Shown here one piece after another: positions 43,123-51,440 of a stretch of DNA of 59,341 nucleotides. Below the pieces are notes generated by a model that was not told the DNA's origin, made no database searches, and worked only from the letters and a program-made list of their open reading frames with translations. The number at the start of each line of letters is the position of its first letter. The first letter of the stretch is position 1. The DNA lies in the NCBI GenBank assembly GCA_002305045.1, contig DBPX01000021.1, forward strand, positions 1 to 59,341, in the 5' to 3' direction. Source of the stretch: Ruminococcus sp. UBA1409. GTDB lineage: Bacteria; Bacillota; Clostridia; Oscillospirales; Ruminococcaceae. The translations under genes and the position numbers were made by a program.

Positions 43123-44856
43123 GTGATAGCAATAAAAACAAAAAAGCTTCTTATAGGCTCGTTCTGGCTGCTTGCGTCAGTTGCGGTCTCAAGGCTGGCG
43201 GGGCTTCTTCTTAAAATACCCCTTGCAAATCTTCTGGGAGGCACCGGCATGGGCTATTACTCCAGCGCCTATGCCGTTTTCATGCCCTTGTACGCCGTCG
43301 CCGCAGGAAGTCTCCCTCCCGCAATAGCGCATTACACGGCTAAAAGCCTCGCCTGCGGGAGGGAGGATGAGGTAAAAAGGCTAAAGATAAGCTGTATTGT
43401 CTTTTTCGGAGCGATAGGACTCCTCTTGAGTCTCATACCGCTCGTATTTTCAGGCTTCATAGCTCAAAGGATAATCGGCAACCCGGAATCAAGACTCTCG
43501 GTAGCGGCGATATCCCCATGTGTTTTCTTCGGGACGGTTACCGCCATCTACCGTGGAATCAGCGAGGGCAGGGGGAGCATGGCTCCCACGGCTCTGTCTC
43601 AGATGACTGACGCAATAGTCAAGCTGATATCGGGTCTTGGACTCGCCACCCTGACAAGAGTCTCGGCGCTAAACGCCTACAGCCGTGGGCTTTCGGTATT
43701 TGGCAGGGTATGCGTCAGCGAGCAGGAGGCAATCTCGGCGGCGCTCCCCTACATTTCTGCGGCGGCTGTACTGGGTACTGCAATTGCTGACCTCGCCTCG
43801 ATGCTTTACATGATAATAGACTCTAAACGCTTAAAAACCCGCCATAAAGCCCTATTTGGGCAGTCAAGGACAAATCCCCCGCTCCCTGACGGCAGGCTCA
43901 TCAAAGAGCTTGCAGGAGGGCTTCTTCCGATTGCCATGGCGTCGCTGATAACAAGCCTCCTCGGGACAATCGACCTTTTCACAATCATCTCGATTCTAAA
44001 GGGCTGTCTAAGAAAATACCCCGAGCTGTACTCTGCGGTTTACTCATCGGTGCTTGCCGGCGGAGTCTCGCTAAAAGAGCTTCCAAACTTCCTCTACGGC
44101 TCGTTCAGCGGGCTGTCGATGGCTATCTTCACGCTTGCACCCTCGCTGTGTGCGGTTTTCGGAAAGAGCGCCTTCCCCGATGTGGCAGGGTATTACGCCT
44201 CGGGAAAAAAGGAGCTTGCCTCCAGGGAGATCAGGCGCTCTGTAACCATCGCAAATTATATAGCCATCCCCGCAGGGCTGGGACTCTGCCTTTTTTCAAG
44301 GGAGATTTTGTCCCTGCTGTTTTCTCAGAGGCAGGCTGAGATAAGCGTGTCGTATCTTCCGCTTTCGGTGCTTGCGGTGGGGACGCCGTTTTTAGCTGTC
44401 CTTTCGATATCCGACTCCCTCCTCCAGGCGATAGGACGGCAGGACATAACCGTCAGGATAACCCTTATAGGCGCAGTGACAAAGCTCGCCTTTAATACGC
44501 TTTTGATTCCGTTCAGGCAGTGGGGGCTCTGCGGAGCCTCTGCCGCTACGGTGCTGAGCTATATTGTTATGTGCATAATGAGCGTTCATTCGCTCTACCG
44601 TCTCACCGGGACAAAGGCAAGGCTGTCCCTCTCGGTGGCTGTTCCTATAGCTGTAGGAGGAGTCTCGGTTTTAGCCGGAAGGCTGTTTTATCAACGCCTG
44701 CCCGACTATTACAGAGGGTCCGGCGAGGTATTAGGGAGTAATGAGGCGGCGTCCCTGCTTCTTGCCGTGGGTATTTCTGTTATTCTCTACATATTATTAA
44801 GCGTGTTCTTAGACATATCCACCAAAAATAAGCTCAGAGAGCAAATTTTCGACTGA
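43123..44856 (+). CDS. SpoVB/MurJ-like lipid-linked oligosaccharide flippase
   Basis: Fourteen or so membrane segments in 577 residues, MOP superfamily. The start KKLLIGSFWLLASVAVSRLAGLLLKIPLANLLGGTGMGYYSSAY is the SpoVB/polysaccharide-biosynthesis pattern. The Arg and the following GxxxKIPL and GLGYY-like run resemble those that line the cavity in MurJ. It may translocate lipid II during sporulation or a wall polymer precursor. The start is GTG at 43123, immediately behind AGGAAAG, which is a tight spacing. No other spore genes adjoin it. Confidence 0.88.
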   Translation: MIAIKTKKLLIGSFWLLASVAVSRLAGLLLKIPLANLLGGTGMGYYSSAYAVFMPLYAVAAGSLPPAIAHYTAKSLACGREDEVKRLKISCIVFFGAIGLLLSLIPLVFSGFIAQRIIGNPESRLSVAAISPCVFFGTVTAIYRGISEGRGSMAPTALSQMTDAIVKLISGLGLATLTRVSALNAYSRGLSVFGRVCVSEQEAISAALPYISAAAVLGTAIADLASMLYMIIDSKRLKTRHKALFGQSRTNPPLPDGRLIKELAGGLLPIAMASLITSLLGTIDLFTIISILKGCLRKYPELYSAVYSSVLAGGVSLKELPNFLYGSFSGLSMAIFTLAPSLCAVFGKSAFPDVAGYYASGKKELASREIRRSVTIANYIAIPAGLGLCLFSREILSLLFSQRQAEISVSYLPLSVLAVGTPFLAVLSISDSLLQAIGRQDITVRITLIGAVTKLAFNTLLIPFRQWGLCGASAATVLSYIVMCIMSVHSLYRLTGTKARLSLSVAVPIAVGGVSVLAGRLFYQRLPDYYRGSGEVLGSNEAASLLLAVGISVILYILLSVFLDISTKNKLREQIFD

Positions 44857-44861
44857 TACTC

Positions 44862-44890
44862 TTGCATTTTCTCTGAAAAAAGTATAAAAT
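44862..44890 (+). promoter_or_regulatory. Promoter of the HU gene
   Basis: TTGCAT (44862-44867), 17-bp spacer, TAAAAT (44885-44890). The leader is about 130 nt. Confidence 0.72.
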
Positions 44891-45029
44891 AAGTACATAT
44901 CCTTAGCTGTGCGGTACATAAAGTGTTTTTTGCTTGTGTGCTGTTGGCAGATGATGTGCACATCGCCCCTAGCTTTAACTGCCGGGCTGTGTATCAATCG
45001 AATCAATCATATTCACGGAGGAATTACAA

Positions 45030-45305
45030 ATGACAAAGGTCGAACTAGTAAACAAGGTTGCACTAAAGTGTGACAGCTCAAAGAAGGACGCTGAGAAGGC
45101 AGTCAACGCCGTTATAGAGTCTATCACCGAGGCTCTTGTCTCCGGCGAGAAGGTAAGCCTCATCGGATTTGGAACCTTTGATGTAAAGGATCGTGCCGCC
45201 AAGAACGGCGTCAACCCCAGAACGGGCGCTAAGCTCTCCATCGCCGCCAGGAAGGTTCCCGCCTTCAAGGCAGGCAAGGCCCTCAAGGACGCTGTTAATA
45301 ATTAA
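45030..45305 (+). CDS. hup: Histone-like DNA-binding protein HU
   Basis: A 91-residue nucleoid protein: helix pair at the N-terminus (MTKVELVNKVALKCDSSKKD), then GFGTFDVKDRAAKNGVNPRTG spanning the beta-arm with the intercalating Pro, and IAARKVPAFKAGKALKDAV. The ribosome site GGAGG is strong and codon bias extreme, as expected for an abundant protein. It is followed by a terminator and rqcP, the usual hup-rqcP order in Firmicutes. Confidence 0.97.
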   Translation: MTKVELVNKVALKCDSSKKDAEKAVNAVIESITEALVSGEKVSLIGFGTFDVKDRAAKNGVNPRTGAKLSIAARKVPAFKAGKALKDAVNN

Positions 45306-45327
45306 TCAGCCAGTTGGCTAAAACAAT

Positions 45328-45356
45328 CCCAGCCGCCAAAAACGGCTGGGTTTTTT
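45328..45356 (+). terminator. Terminator after the HU gene
   Basis: CCCAGCCG pairs perfectly with CGGCTGGG, followed by T6. Some read-through into rqcP is likely, because rqcP starts 22 bp later without a visible promoter. Confidence 0.92.
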
Positions 45357-45377
45357 CCGAAAGGAGCTGTCTGCATT

Positions 45378-45620
45378 ATGAGACTTGATAAGTATCTGAA
45401 GGTGGCAAGGCTGATAAAGCGCAGAACGGTCGCTAACGAGGCGTGCGACGCCGGCAGAGTGACAGTAAACGGCAAGCCGGCAAGAGCCTCCTACGATGTC
45501 AAGGTCGGCGACATAATAGAAATCAGCATGGGAAAGTCCCCGCTAAAGGCGAGGGTGCTGTCGGTGTCGGAGTATGCAACCAAGGAAACCGCCGGTCAGC
45601 AGTATGAAATAATCGGCTGA
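45378..45620 (+). CDS. rqcP: S4-domain ribosome quality-control protein RqcP
   Basis: An 80-residue S4 RNA-binding protein: MRLDKYLKVARLIKRRTVANEACDAG is the S4 core, with RVTVNGKPARASYDVKVGD. RqcP (YabO/Hsp15-like) helps RqcH extend Ala tails on stalled 50S subunits. Codons are similar to neighbouring genes. The terminator after it is shared with the convergent non-coding transcription unit. Confidence 0.92.
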   Translation: MRLDKYLKVARLIKRRTVANEACDAGRVTVNGKPARASYDVKVGDIIEISMGKSPLKARVLSVSEYATKETAGQQYEIIG

Positions 45621-45671
45621 CGGGCTTGGTGCTGTCGGCGCTTGGAGTCTTGGCCTTAGGAGAAAAGAAAA

Positions 45672-45703
45672 GGGAGCAGGTTTTTCTGCTCCCTTGAATT
45701 TTT
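45672..45703. terminator. Bidirectional terminator between rqcP and the large ncRNA
   Basis: GGGAGCAG (45672-45679) pairs with CTGCTCCC (45686-45693). Plus-strand tail TTGAATTTTT; minus-strand tail TTTTCTTTTCT. It serves both converging units. Confidence 0.88.
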
Positions 45704-46796
45704 GTGAAAGTATATTCGGCTTTCGCCTTTTCTTCATTTCACTAGGCTAAACTGTTCTTTGGACTCACCCCTAAAATTTATTCGAATATATCGGGTCTAA
45801 ACAGTTTTAATCTAATCATATTTATTCAACCTTAGTATTTATCTCAATACTGTATATCGCAGAGCCACAGCCTCATATATCCTGTCCTGCCTTCTAAAAT
45901 CCGGTTGCTCGGGTATTAACAGGGCTGATATTCTGCCTTCTAGCCTGACTTTAGACTAAACTCTGACTTTATATGACCTTTTTGAAGCCTTGAAGCCTTA
46001 GCTTTAGACTATGCAGGCGGTTTATTCTGCAACATACTGCAATCCGTGGTTAAATGTGTGCCTTGATACTTCGTTTATTCAACGCTGCACTGTAAGCCTT
46101 TAGCTTTTCAGTTATAAGCCCATTGGACTATTTCCTTTCTAACTTGAACTCTTTGCTCGGATAATACATCCACATGAGAATCATCTCCTGATGCTTCAAG
46201 CAGGCTATTCAATCCTTCGGGTTATGCGCTGTATCTAAACTCCTTAGTTCCGAGTTTTACCCCTATATTTCTTACGACTGCCTTGACCCTTTGGTACTGC
46301 ATCCAAGGCTTCTAAGCCTTAATCTTTAGCCACTGTGTCCTATGGGACTCTGCCCTTGATATCCCGAGTTCTTCAGCCCTTGATATTCTAGGGCTTCACC
46401 CCTGACTCTTGGCTTTTCTTGATTTAAGAGCTTTTCAGCTGTAATTCACCGATGTGATTTCTAAATGCAGTCAGTCATAATTTTCGTTTCGGAAGAGGGG
46501 GTTCATGCACAGATTGCTGGACTCACGCCTTTCTATATAGATTTTTATTTGTAAGTTCCGCTGCGTGGGCCTTTCATATCAATCAAATCCTTTCAGTCTG
46601 ATGTGCAGCCTATTTAGTCCTTCAGTAAATTCATCTACCGGGATGGTGTTTATTCACCCTCTGGCTTGAATAAGTCTCTTAGCTATCCTGCTTGACTGTT
46701 TTTCTTTTTCCTTTGAGCTGCTGCAAGAATTTCATATCATCCTTTGGAGCTAACCATAGGATTTAAGATTTCTTTACGGCTCCTTGCTGTCTGTTC

Positions 46797-46905
46797 TCTT
46801 GGCTTTTGCTTGGCGTTTTAGCTTAACTTCCAAGCTTAGCTTTCAGCTTTGCTTTCGGCTTTGCTTATAGCTTTGCATACGCTTTGCCTCTGCTTTCAAG
46901 ATTTA
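46797..46905. repeat. GCTTTGC-type short repeat array within the ncRNA
   Basis: Words of the form GCTTTGC, GCTTTCAGC, GCTTTCGGC and GCTTATAGC recur about ten times in 110 bp (on the minus strand, AAAGC repeated with 2-5 nt between). Confidence 0.7.
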
Positions 46906-47138
46906 GACCTTGAGCCTTTAGTATCCTCCTTGGAAAAGAGCTTGAATCAACTAGTGAGCTAATCCCTGACTATCCGCCGTTAGGACCTGCTGCTGGGAGT
47001 CTTCTGCCTGCACAAGCTGTCACAGGTGGAAGCTTCAGGCTGGAATTTACATCTTCATCGGAAACCTCTCCTCTTTTAAGATTGACCGTTTCTCGGTCAG
47101 CCACCTAGGCTTTTTATCTTCTCTCTTTCTGTGATTTA

Positions 47139-47167
47139 AATATACCATATCTTTTTGCCTTTGTCAA
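47139..47167 (-). promoter_or_regulatory. Promoter of the large ncRNA, with upstream A-tracts
   Basis: On the minus strand TTGACA (47162-47167), 17-bp spacer, TATATT (47139-47144). Directly upstream (47168-47213) is a run of A/T tracts like the UP elements of strong stable-RNA promoters. Confidence 0.82.
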
Positions 47168-47301
47168 TAGTTTTTTTAAACTTTTTTAAAAAATTTTTTG
47201 CTATTTTTCATAGACGCCTCCGCAGTCCTTAAAACCCCAGTATTTAAGCGGTTTGGGGGGAGCCTAACTGCCGTCTGGAAAATATTTATCCCGGCTATAT
47301 A

Positions 47302-47330
47302 TTGACTTTGTGCAAATAATCCATTATAAT
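47302..47330 (+). promoter_or_regulatory. Promoter of the DUF1292 gene
   Basis: TTGACT (47302-47307), 17-bp spacer, TATAAT (47325-47330). It shows that the open frame from 47310 is not translated and that the start is 47379. Confidence 0.85.
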
Positions 47331-47378
47331 AATGGCAGAATAGATTTAGAAAGGAGCCGCCCTGCGGAGTTTACTGAT

Positions 47379-47756
47379 ATGAGCAGCTTTGACGATATCA
47401 ACAACGGCGACGAGCTTGACTACACCCCGGATATTTACACCCTCATAGATGAGGACGGCAAGGAGCAGAGCTTCGAGCTTATAGACACCTTTGAGGAGGA
47501 CGGTGAGCGCTACTACGCCATGGTCCCCTACTTCGAAAACCCTGACGACCTTGTCGCTAGCGACAGCTCGCTGGTTATCCTAAAGTCCGAGTTTGTCGAT
47601 AATGAGGAGACACTTGTCACCATCGACAGCGATGACGAGTACGACCGCATCGGAGCTATCTTTATGCAAAGGATTGAGAGGATGTATGAGGAGATGGAGA
47701 AGGATGAGTGCTCCTGCGGCGACGACTGCTGCGACGGCTGCCATCACTGCTCCTAG
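47379..47756 (+). CDS. DUF1292 protein with cysteine-rich C-terminus
   Basis: A 125-residue acidic protein. The core (YTLIDEDGKEQSFELIDTFEEDGERYYAMVPYF) is the DUF1292/YrzB pattern found next to ruvX in Firmicutes; its function is unknown. The tail ends CSCGDDCCDGCHHCS, with six Cys and two His in fifteen residues, well able to bind zinc or another metal and not a standard part of the family as I know it. ATG 47379 has CGGAG about 9 nt upstream. ruvX lies just downstream, convergent. Confidence 0.82.
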   Translation: MSSFDDINNGDELDYTPDIYTLIDEDGKEQSFELIDTFEEDGERYYAMVPYFENPDDLVASDSSLVILKSEFVDNEETLVTIDSDDEYDRIGAIFMQRIERMYEEMEKDECSCGDDCCDGCHHCS

Positions 47757-47849
47757 TCCGCAGTCTCAGAGGACTGCTAATCTTGCAAAAAGCGTTTCTG
47801 CCCTGTTCGATAAAGCATGATAATTTAATCCAACACTTTTTTAAAGGGG

Positions 47850-47990
47850 ATCGGACTCCGAGAGAGGATTGCAGACCTCCCGCCTGCGGCGGACGAAGGG
47901 AGCGTGAGGCTCTCGGGAGATTACCCACCTGCTTTGTGCGGGTTCTATCTTTCATGCGGCGGCAGGGCGGATTTTTATTGTCTGTAGGTT
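47850..47990 (+). other. Structured, apparently non-coding stretch downstream of DUF1292 gene
   Basis: CTCCGAGAG pairs with CTCTCGGGAG around an inner CCTCCC/GGGAG stem, followed by ACCTGC/GCGGGT. No coding frame is convincing. It could be a structured 3' UTR or a small RNA; no clear promoter of its own was found. Confidence 0.4.
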
Positions 47991-48000
47991 GTAAATGAAA

Positions 48001-48036
48001 AGTCCCGACGGTGTGCCCGCCGGGACTATCTTTTTT
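48001..48036. terminator. Bidirectional terminator between DUF1292 and ruvX units
   Basis: AGTCCCG pairs with CGGGACT around an inner CGG/CCG. Plus-strand tail ATCTTTTTT; minus-strand tail TTTTC. Confidence 0.85.
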
Positions 48037-48053
48037 GCGAATTTAGACTGCCG

Positions 48054-48482
48054 TTATGGCTTTATTCCCTTTTTCCTTCTGTAGTCGAGGTACTCCTCCA
48101 GAATCAGGACGGCGGCGACGGTGTCTACAACCGCCTTTCGCTTTTTCCCTCTTACATTGGACCGGCTGAGTATGCCGTGAGCCTGCACGGTTGTGAGCCG
48201 TTCGTCCCTCAGCTCGACGGGAAGCCCGGTGAGGCTGTGAAGAAGCTCCGAAAACTCCTGGCAGACCATCGCCCTTTCGCCCATCGAGCCGTCCATATTG
48301 ACCGGCAGACCCACGATGATAAGCTCGGTGCCAAGGCTCCTTGCCCTTTCCGAAATGCTGCTTGCCACCCTGTCACGGTTCCAGTCGGATATCGTCTCCA
48401 GGGGTGCGGCTATCGACTCGTAGCTGTCGCAGTGGGCAAGCCCTGTTCTGGCGTCGCCGTAGTCTACAGCAAGTATTTTCAT
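48054..48482 (-). CDS. ruvX: RuvX/YqgF Holliday-junction resolvase-like protein
   Basis: A 142-residue RNase H-fold protein linked to 16S rRNA 5'-end processing. It shows AVDYGDARTGLA at the start, IIVGLPVNMDGSMGERA in the middle and LRDERLTTVQA with the conserved Glu, then the Asp in VVDTVAAVLILEEYL. It is last in a minus-strand run pepF-glcK-ruvX, 51 bp after the kinase gene. Confidence 0.93.
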   Translation of the reverse strand: MKILAVDYGDARTGLAHCDSYESIAAPLETISDWNRDRVASSISERARSLGTELIIVGLPVNMDGSMGERAMVCQEFSELLHSLTGLPVELRDERLTTVQAHGILSRSNVRGKKRKAVVDTVAAVLILEEYLDYRRKKGIKP

Positions 48483-48533
48483 AAATCATCACCGTCCCGA
48501 ATCAGGCATGAGGTCGGCAAGACCCCTGTCTAG

Positions 48534-49475
48534 CTACTTTTCCTGTCCCAAAAAGGCTGCGCCGATTATCCCGGCGTCGTTTCCGAGAGTAGCTATCACT
48601 ATTTTTGTATTTTTCTGACCACGCCTTGTGTAGACCTCGCCGGCGACCGCCTCCTTGAGGGGGTTAAGAAGTGCGTCTCCCTCGTTGCAGACGCCGCCGC
48701 CTATTGAGAGAATCTCGGGCTGGAATATATTTATTACATTTGCAATTCCTGCTGCAAGATACTTTATATAGCTGTCTACGACCTCCTTGCCGGCTGAGTC
48801 TCCCTGACGCATGGCGTTAAACGCAGTCCTGCCTCCAGGCTCGCCCATCGTATGCATTACCGACTCCGGGTGAGCCTTCATCGCCTCACGGGTCATCCTG
48901 ACAAGCCCGGTTGCGGAGGAGAACACCTCAAAGCAGCCCCTCCTGCCGCAGGTACACTCCGGCCCGTCGACCTCGATGACCATATGCCCAAGCTCTGCGC
49001 CGGCATAGTTAAAGCCCGAGTATATCCTGCCGTCTATTATAACCCCTCCGCCTACGCCTGTGCCAAGGGTTATGCAGACGGCGTTTTTTGCTCCCTTGGC
49101 GCTTCCGGCAAGGTACTCGCCGTATGCCGCTGCGTTGGCGTCGTTTTCCGCATGGACGGGACGGCTCAAAAGCTCTCCCAGAATATCCGCCGCCGGGACA
49201 TCATAGAAGTCCAGGTTGTTTGCGTACTCTATAACTCCCCTGTCGCTGTCTATAGTTCCGGGGGAGCCTATTCCGACTGCCTCTATCACATCCATGCTGA
49301 GTCCTGCTGACTCCACCGCCTGCCTTACAGCCCTGGCGCAGTCAAAAAGGATTTCACGGGCAGATCTTGGTCTTGCCGTGGGGAGCTTCGCCCTCGAGAT
49401 AATCTCAAAGCTCTCGTTTACTACTCCTGCGACGATATTCGTTCCGCCGAGGTCTATTCCTACATGATAAAGCAT
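48534..49475 (-). CDS. glcK: ROK-family glucokinase
   Basis: A 313-residue sugar kinase making glucose 6-phosphate. ATP-binding GIDLGGTNIVAGVV is at the N-terminus, ENDANAAAYGEYL holds the catalytic Asp, and the ROK zinc site is H-x9-CTCGRRGC (in ELGHMVIEVDGPECTCGRRGCFE). The closing ILSIGGGVCNEGD segment is typical. Its start overlaps the pepF stop by one base, so translation is coupled. ROK glucokinases of Clostridia usually accept glucose and sometimes mannose. Confidence 0.93.
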   Translation of the reverse strand: MLYHVGIDLGGTNIVAGVVNESFEIISRAKLPTARPRSAREILFDCARAVRQAVESAGLSMDVIEAVGIGSPGTIDSDRGVIEYANNLDFYDVPAADILGELLSRPVHAENDANAAAYGEYLAGSAKGAKNAVCITLGTGVGGGVIIDGRIYSGFNYAGAELGHMVIEVDGPECTCGRRGCFEVFSSATGLVRMTREAMKAHPESVMHTMGEPGGRTAFNAMRQGDSAGKEVVDSYIKYLAAGIANVINIFQPEILSIGGGVCNEGDALLNPLKEAVAGEVYTRRGQKNTKIVIATLGNDAGIIGAAFLGQEK

Positions 49476-51319
49476 TATGCCTTTTCTCCTTTGTTACCGC
49501 CGATTAGAGAGTCCATCTCCTCGATGAGGCTTCCAAACAGACTCAGGGCGTAATTTACGGGCTGCGGGGTGCTCATATCCACGCCGGCGAGCTTTAAAAG
49601 TGATATCGGGTCGGTCGAGGAGCCCTTTGAAAGGAAGCTAAGATAGTCCCTGACTGCCGGCTCGCCCTCCTTTAAAATCCTCTGAGACAGCGCAATAGCC
49701 GCAGAGAAGCCTGTTGCATACTGGAAAACATAGAAGCTTGAGTAGAAGTGAGGTATTCTCTCCCACTCGAAGTCAATCTCCCTGTCAATGACGACATCAC
49801 TGCCGTAATACTTCTCGTTCAGGCTGTGGTAAAGCTCACAGAGGGCGTCTGCGGTGAGGCTCTCTCCCCTTTCAGCCATCTCGTTTGTTATAAGCTCGAA
49901 CTCGGCGAACATCGTCTGACGGAAAAGAGTCGTCCTGAACTGCTCGAGGAAGTAGTTGATAAGGTATGCCCTTTTCGATTTGTCCGTGGTGCGGGAGAGA
50001 AGATAGTCCATAAGAAGCGCCTCGTTGCAGGTGGAGGCTACCTCAGCCACGAAGATGACATAGTTTGAATACGCCACCGGCTGATGCTTTGCGGAGAGAT
50101 AGGAGTGAATCGAGTGTCCCATCTCGTGGGCAAGGGTAAACTCGCTGTCAAGGGTGTCCTTGTGATTAAGAAGGACATAGGGGTGAGGCCTTGCGCCGTT
50201 TGAGTATGCTCCAGAGCGCTTGCCCTTGTTCTCGTATACATCAATCCAGCGGCTCTCAAAGCCCTCCCTGAGAATGCTCTGGTACTCCTCGCCCAAAACC
50301 GCCATGGCGTCATAAACCTCGTTTTTAGCCTGCTCATAGCTTATTTTAAGGTCAGCCTCGGGGACAAGCGAGGTATACATATCGTACATATGAAGCTCGT
50401 CTACGCCTAAAAGCTTTTTTCTAAGACGGGTGTAGCTGTGAAGCTTGTCAAGATTATTGTGCACCGCCTCGATAAGGCTGTGATAGACCGAAACGGGGAC
50501 CTCATTCTGACTCAGGGCAAGCTCCAGGGTGCTCGAGTACCTCCTTGTCTGAGCCTCAAACAGCCTTGTCTTGACCTCGCCGAAGTAAAGAGCCGCCATG
50601 GTGTTCTTAAAGCCCTCGTAGGTGTTGTAGAGCTTTGTAAACGCCTGCCTTCTTATGTCACGGTCGGGCGACTCCATGTAGGCTATGAAGGAGCCGTTTG
50701 TCAGCGGAGAGAGCGAGCCGTCAGGATGGGCGATGTCCGGGAATTTAAGGTCTGCGCTTTCAAGCACCTCGTAGGCGTTGGAGGGATTTGGCATAATCCT
50801 GGAGGCGGCGGCGAGTATTGCCTCCTCGGGCTGGGAAAGGGTGTGCTCCTTTTTCGCCCTGACGAGGCTGATTGCACGGCGGTACAGCTCAAGCTCGGGG
50901 GTGGAGGAAAACAGCTCCTCCGTCCGCTCGTCCGAGGCGGCGATTATCTCGGGAGTCACAAAGGAGGTCGCCGAGGAAGTCATGACATAGGCGTCCCACG
51001 CCATGGATGCGTAGCCTAGGTACTTCGAGACAGCCGCATCCTGGTCGGACTTCATCATGGCGTAGGAATATACAGCCTCAAGCTTTAGTGAAAGCTCGTC
51101 GTCAAGGGTCAGAAACTCGTAGAGCGTCCTGCCGTCCGACATAAGCCTGCCCTTGAAGCTCTCAAGCCGTGGCAGATACTCCTTGACCTCGGCAAGAGCC
51201 TTTTCCCAGTCCTCATCGGTTGGGAAAATGTCCTCAAGACGCCATGTATTCTCGACCGGGACCTCGCTTCTTTCGGGAATCCTGTTCCTTAGGCTGGAAT
51301 TTTCATTTAGTTCAGTCAT
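49475..51319 (-). CDS. pepF: Oligoendopeptidase F
   Basis: A 614-residue cytoplasmic M3B zinc peptidase of oligopeptides. N-terminal WRLEDIFPTDEDWEKAL is typical, and the zinc site is HEMGHSIHSYL with the downstream Glu in ASTCNEALLMDYLL. The C-terminal part (YYGSDVVIDREIDFEWERIPHFY) completes the cap. It starts with GGAGGAATTAAG before the ATG. Confidence 0.95.
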   Translation of the reverse strand: MTELNENSSLRNRIPERSEVPVENTWRLEDIFPTDEDWEKALAEVKEYLPRLESFKGRLMSDGRTLYEFLTLDDELSLKLEAVYSYAMMKSDQDAAVSKYLGYASMAWDAYVMTSSATSFVTPEIIAASDERTEELFSSTPELELYRRAISLVRAKKEHTLSQPEEAILAAASRIMPNPSNAYEVLESADLKFPDIAHPDGSLSPLTNGSFIAYMESPDRDIRRQAFTKLYNTYEGFKNTMAALYFGEVKTRLFEAQTRRYSSTLELALSQNEVPVSVYHSLIEAVHNNLDKLHSYTRLRKKLLGVDELHMYDMYTSLVPEADLKISYEQAKNEVYDAMAVLGEEYQSILREGFESRWIDVYENKGKRSGAYSNGARPHPYVLLNHKDTLDSEFTLAHEMGHSIHSYLSAKHQPVAYSNYVIFVAEVASTCNEALLMDYLLSRTTDKSKRAYLINYFLEQFRTTLFRQTMFAEFELITNEMAERGESLTADALCELYHSLNEKYYGSDVVIDREIDFEWERIPHFYSSFYVFQYATGFSAAIALSQRILKEGEPAVRDYLSFLSKGSSTDPISLLKLAGVDMSTPQPVNYALSLFGSLIEEMDSLIGGNKGEKA

Positions 51320-51363
51320 CTTAATTCCTCCTTAGTGGATAATGATGTTAATACATAGGTAAA

Positions 51364-51386
51364 GGGCGCCATCCTGGATGACGCCC
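51364..51386 (-). terminator. Possible terminator of the 650-residue secreted protein gene
   Basis: On the minus strand GGGCGTCAT pairs with ATGGCGCCC, followed by TTTA only, so it may be weak. Confidence 0.5.
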
Positions 51387-51440
51387 ATTAATCCTTAAAG
51401 CAGTCCCGAGGAGGAAAATCCGTCCCGGGAGCCGGGAGTA

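Larger units (their letters stand above)
45662..47132 (-). ncRNA. Candidate 1.47-kb structured non-coding RNA
   Basis: A stretch of about 1,470 nt with no ORF of 60 codons in any frame, while almost every other kilobase of the window has coding or shadow frames. It is purine-rich on the minus strand and visibly lower in GC than its neighbours. A near-consensus promoter with an A-tract upstream starts it, and a strong hairpin with U-rich tail ends it. The transcript holds many short hairpins (TGACCG/CGGTCA near the 5' end, GGCTT/AAGCC, AGCCCT/AGGGCT, GGGTG-AATAAA-CACC). The word GAATAAA recurs at least five times, and YCAAGG at least six. No ribosome site heads a sizeable frame. I cannot match it to OLE, GOLLD, ROOL, RNase P, a group II intron or an rRNA. 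Confidence 0.7.

Noticed and set aside
45662..47132. Group II intron, RNase P RNA or rRNA fragment as explanation for the ORF-free region
   Set aside because: No GUGYG start with a domain V-like hairpin, no RNase P core motifs and no recognisable rRNA segments.
47662..47998. Short overlapping frames on both strands downstream of the DUF1292 gene
   Set aside because: No ribosome sites, arginine/serine-rich shadow composition, and they cross the structured stretch and its terminator region.
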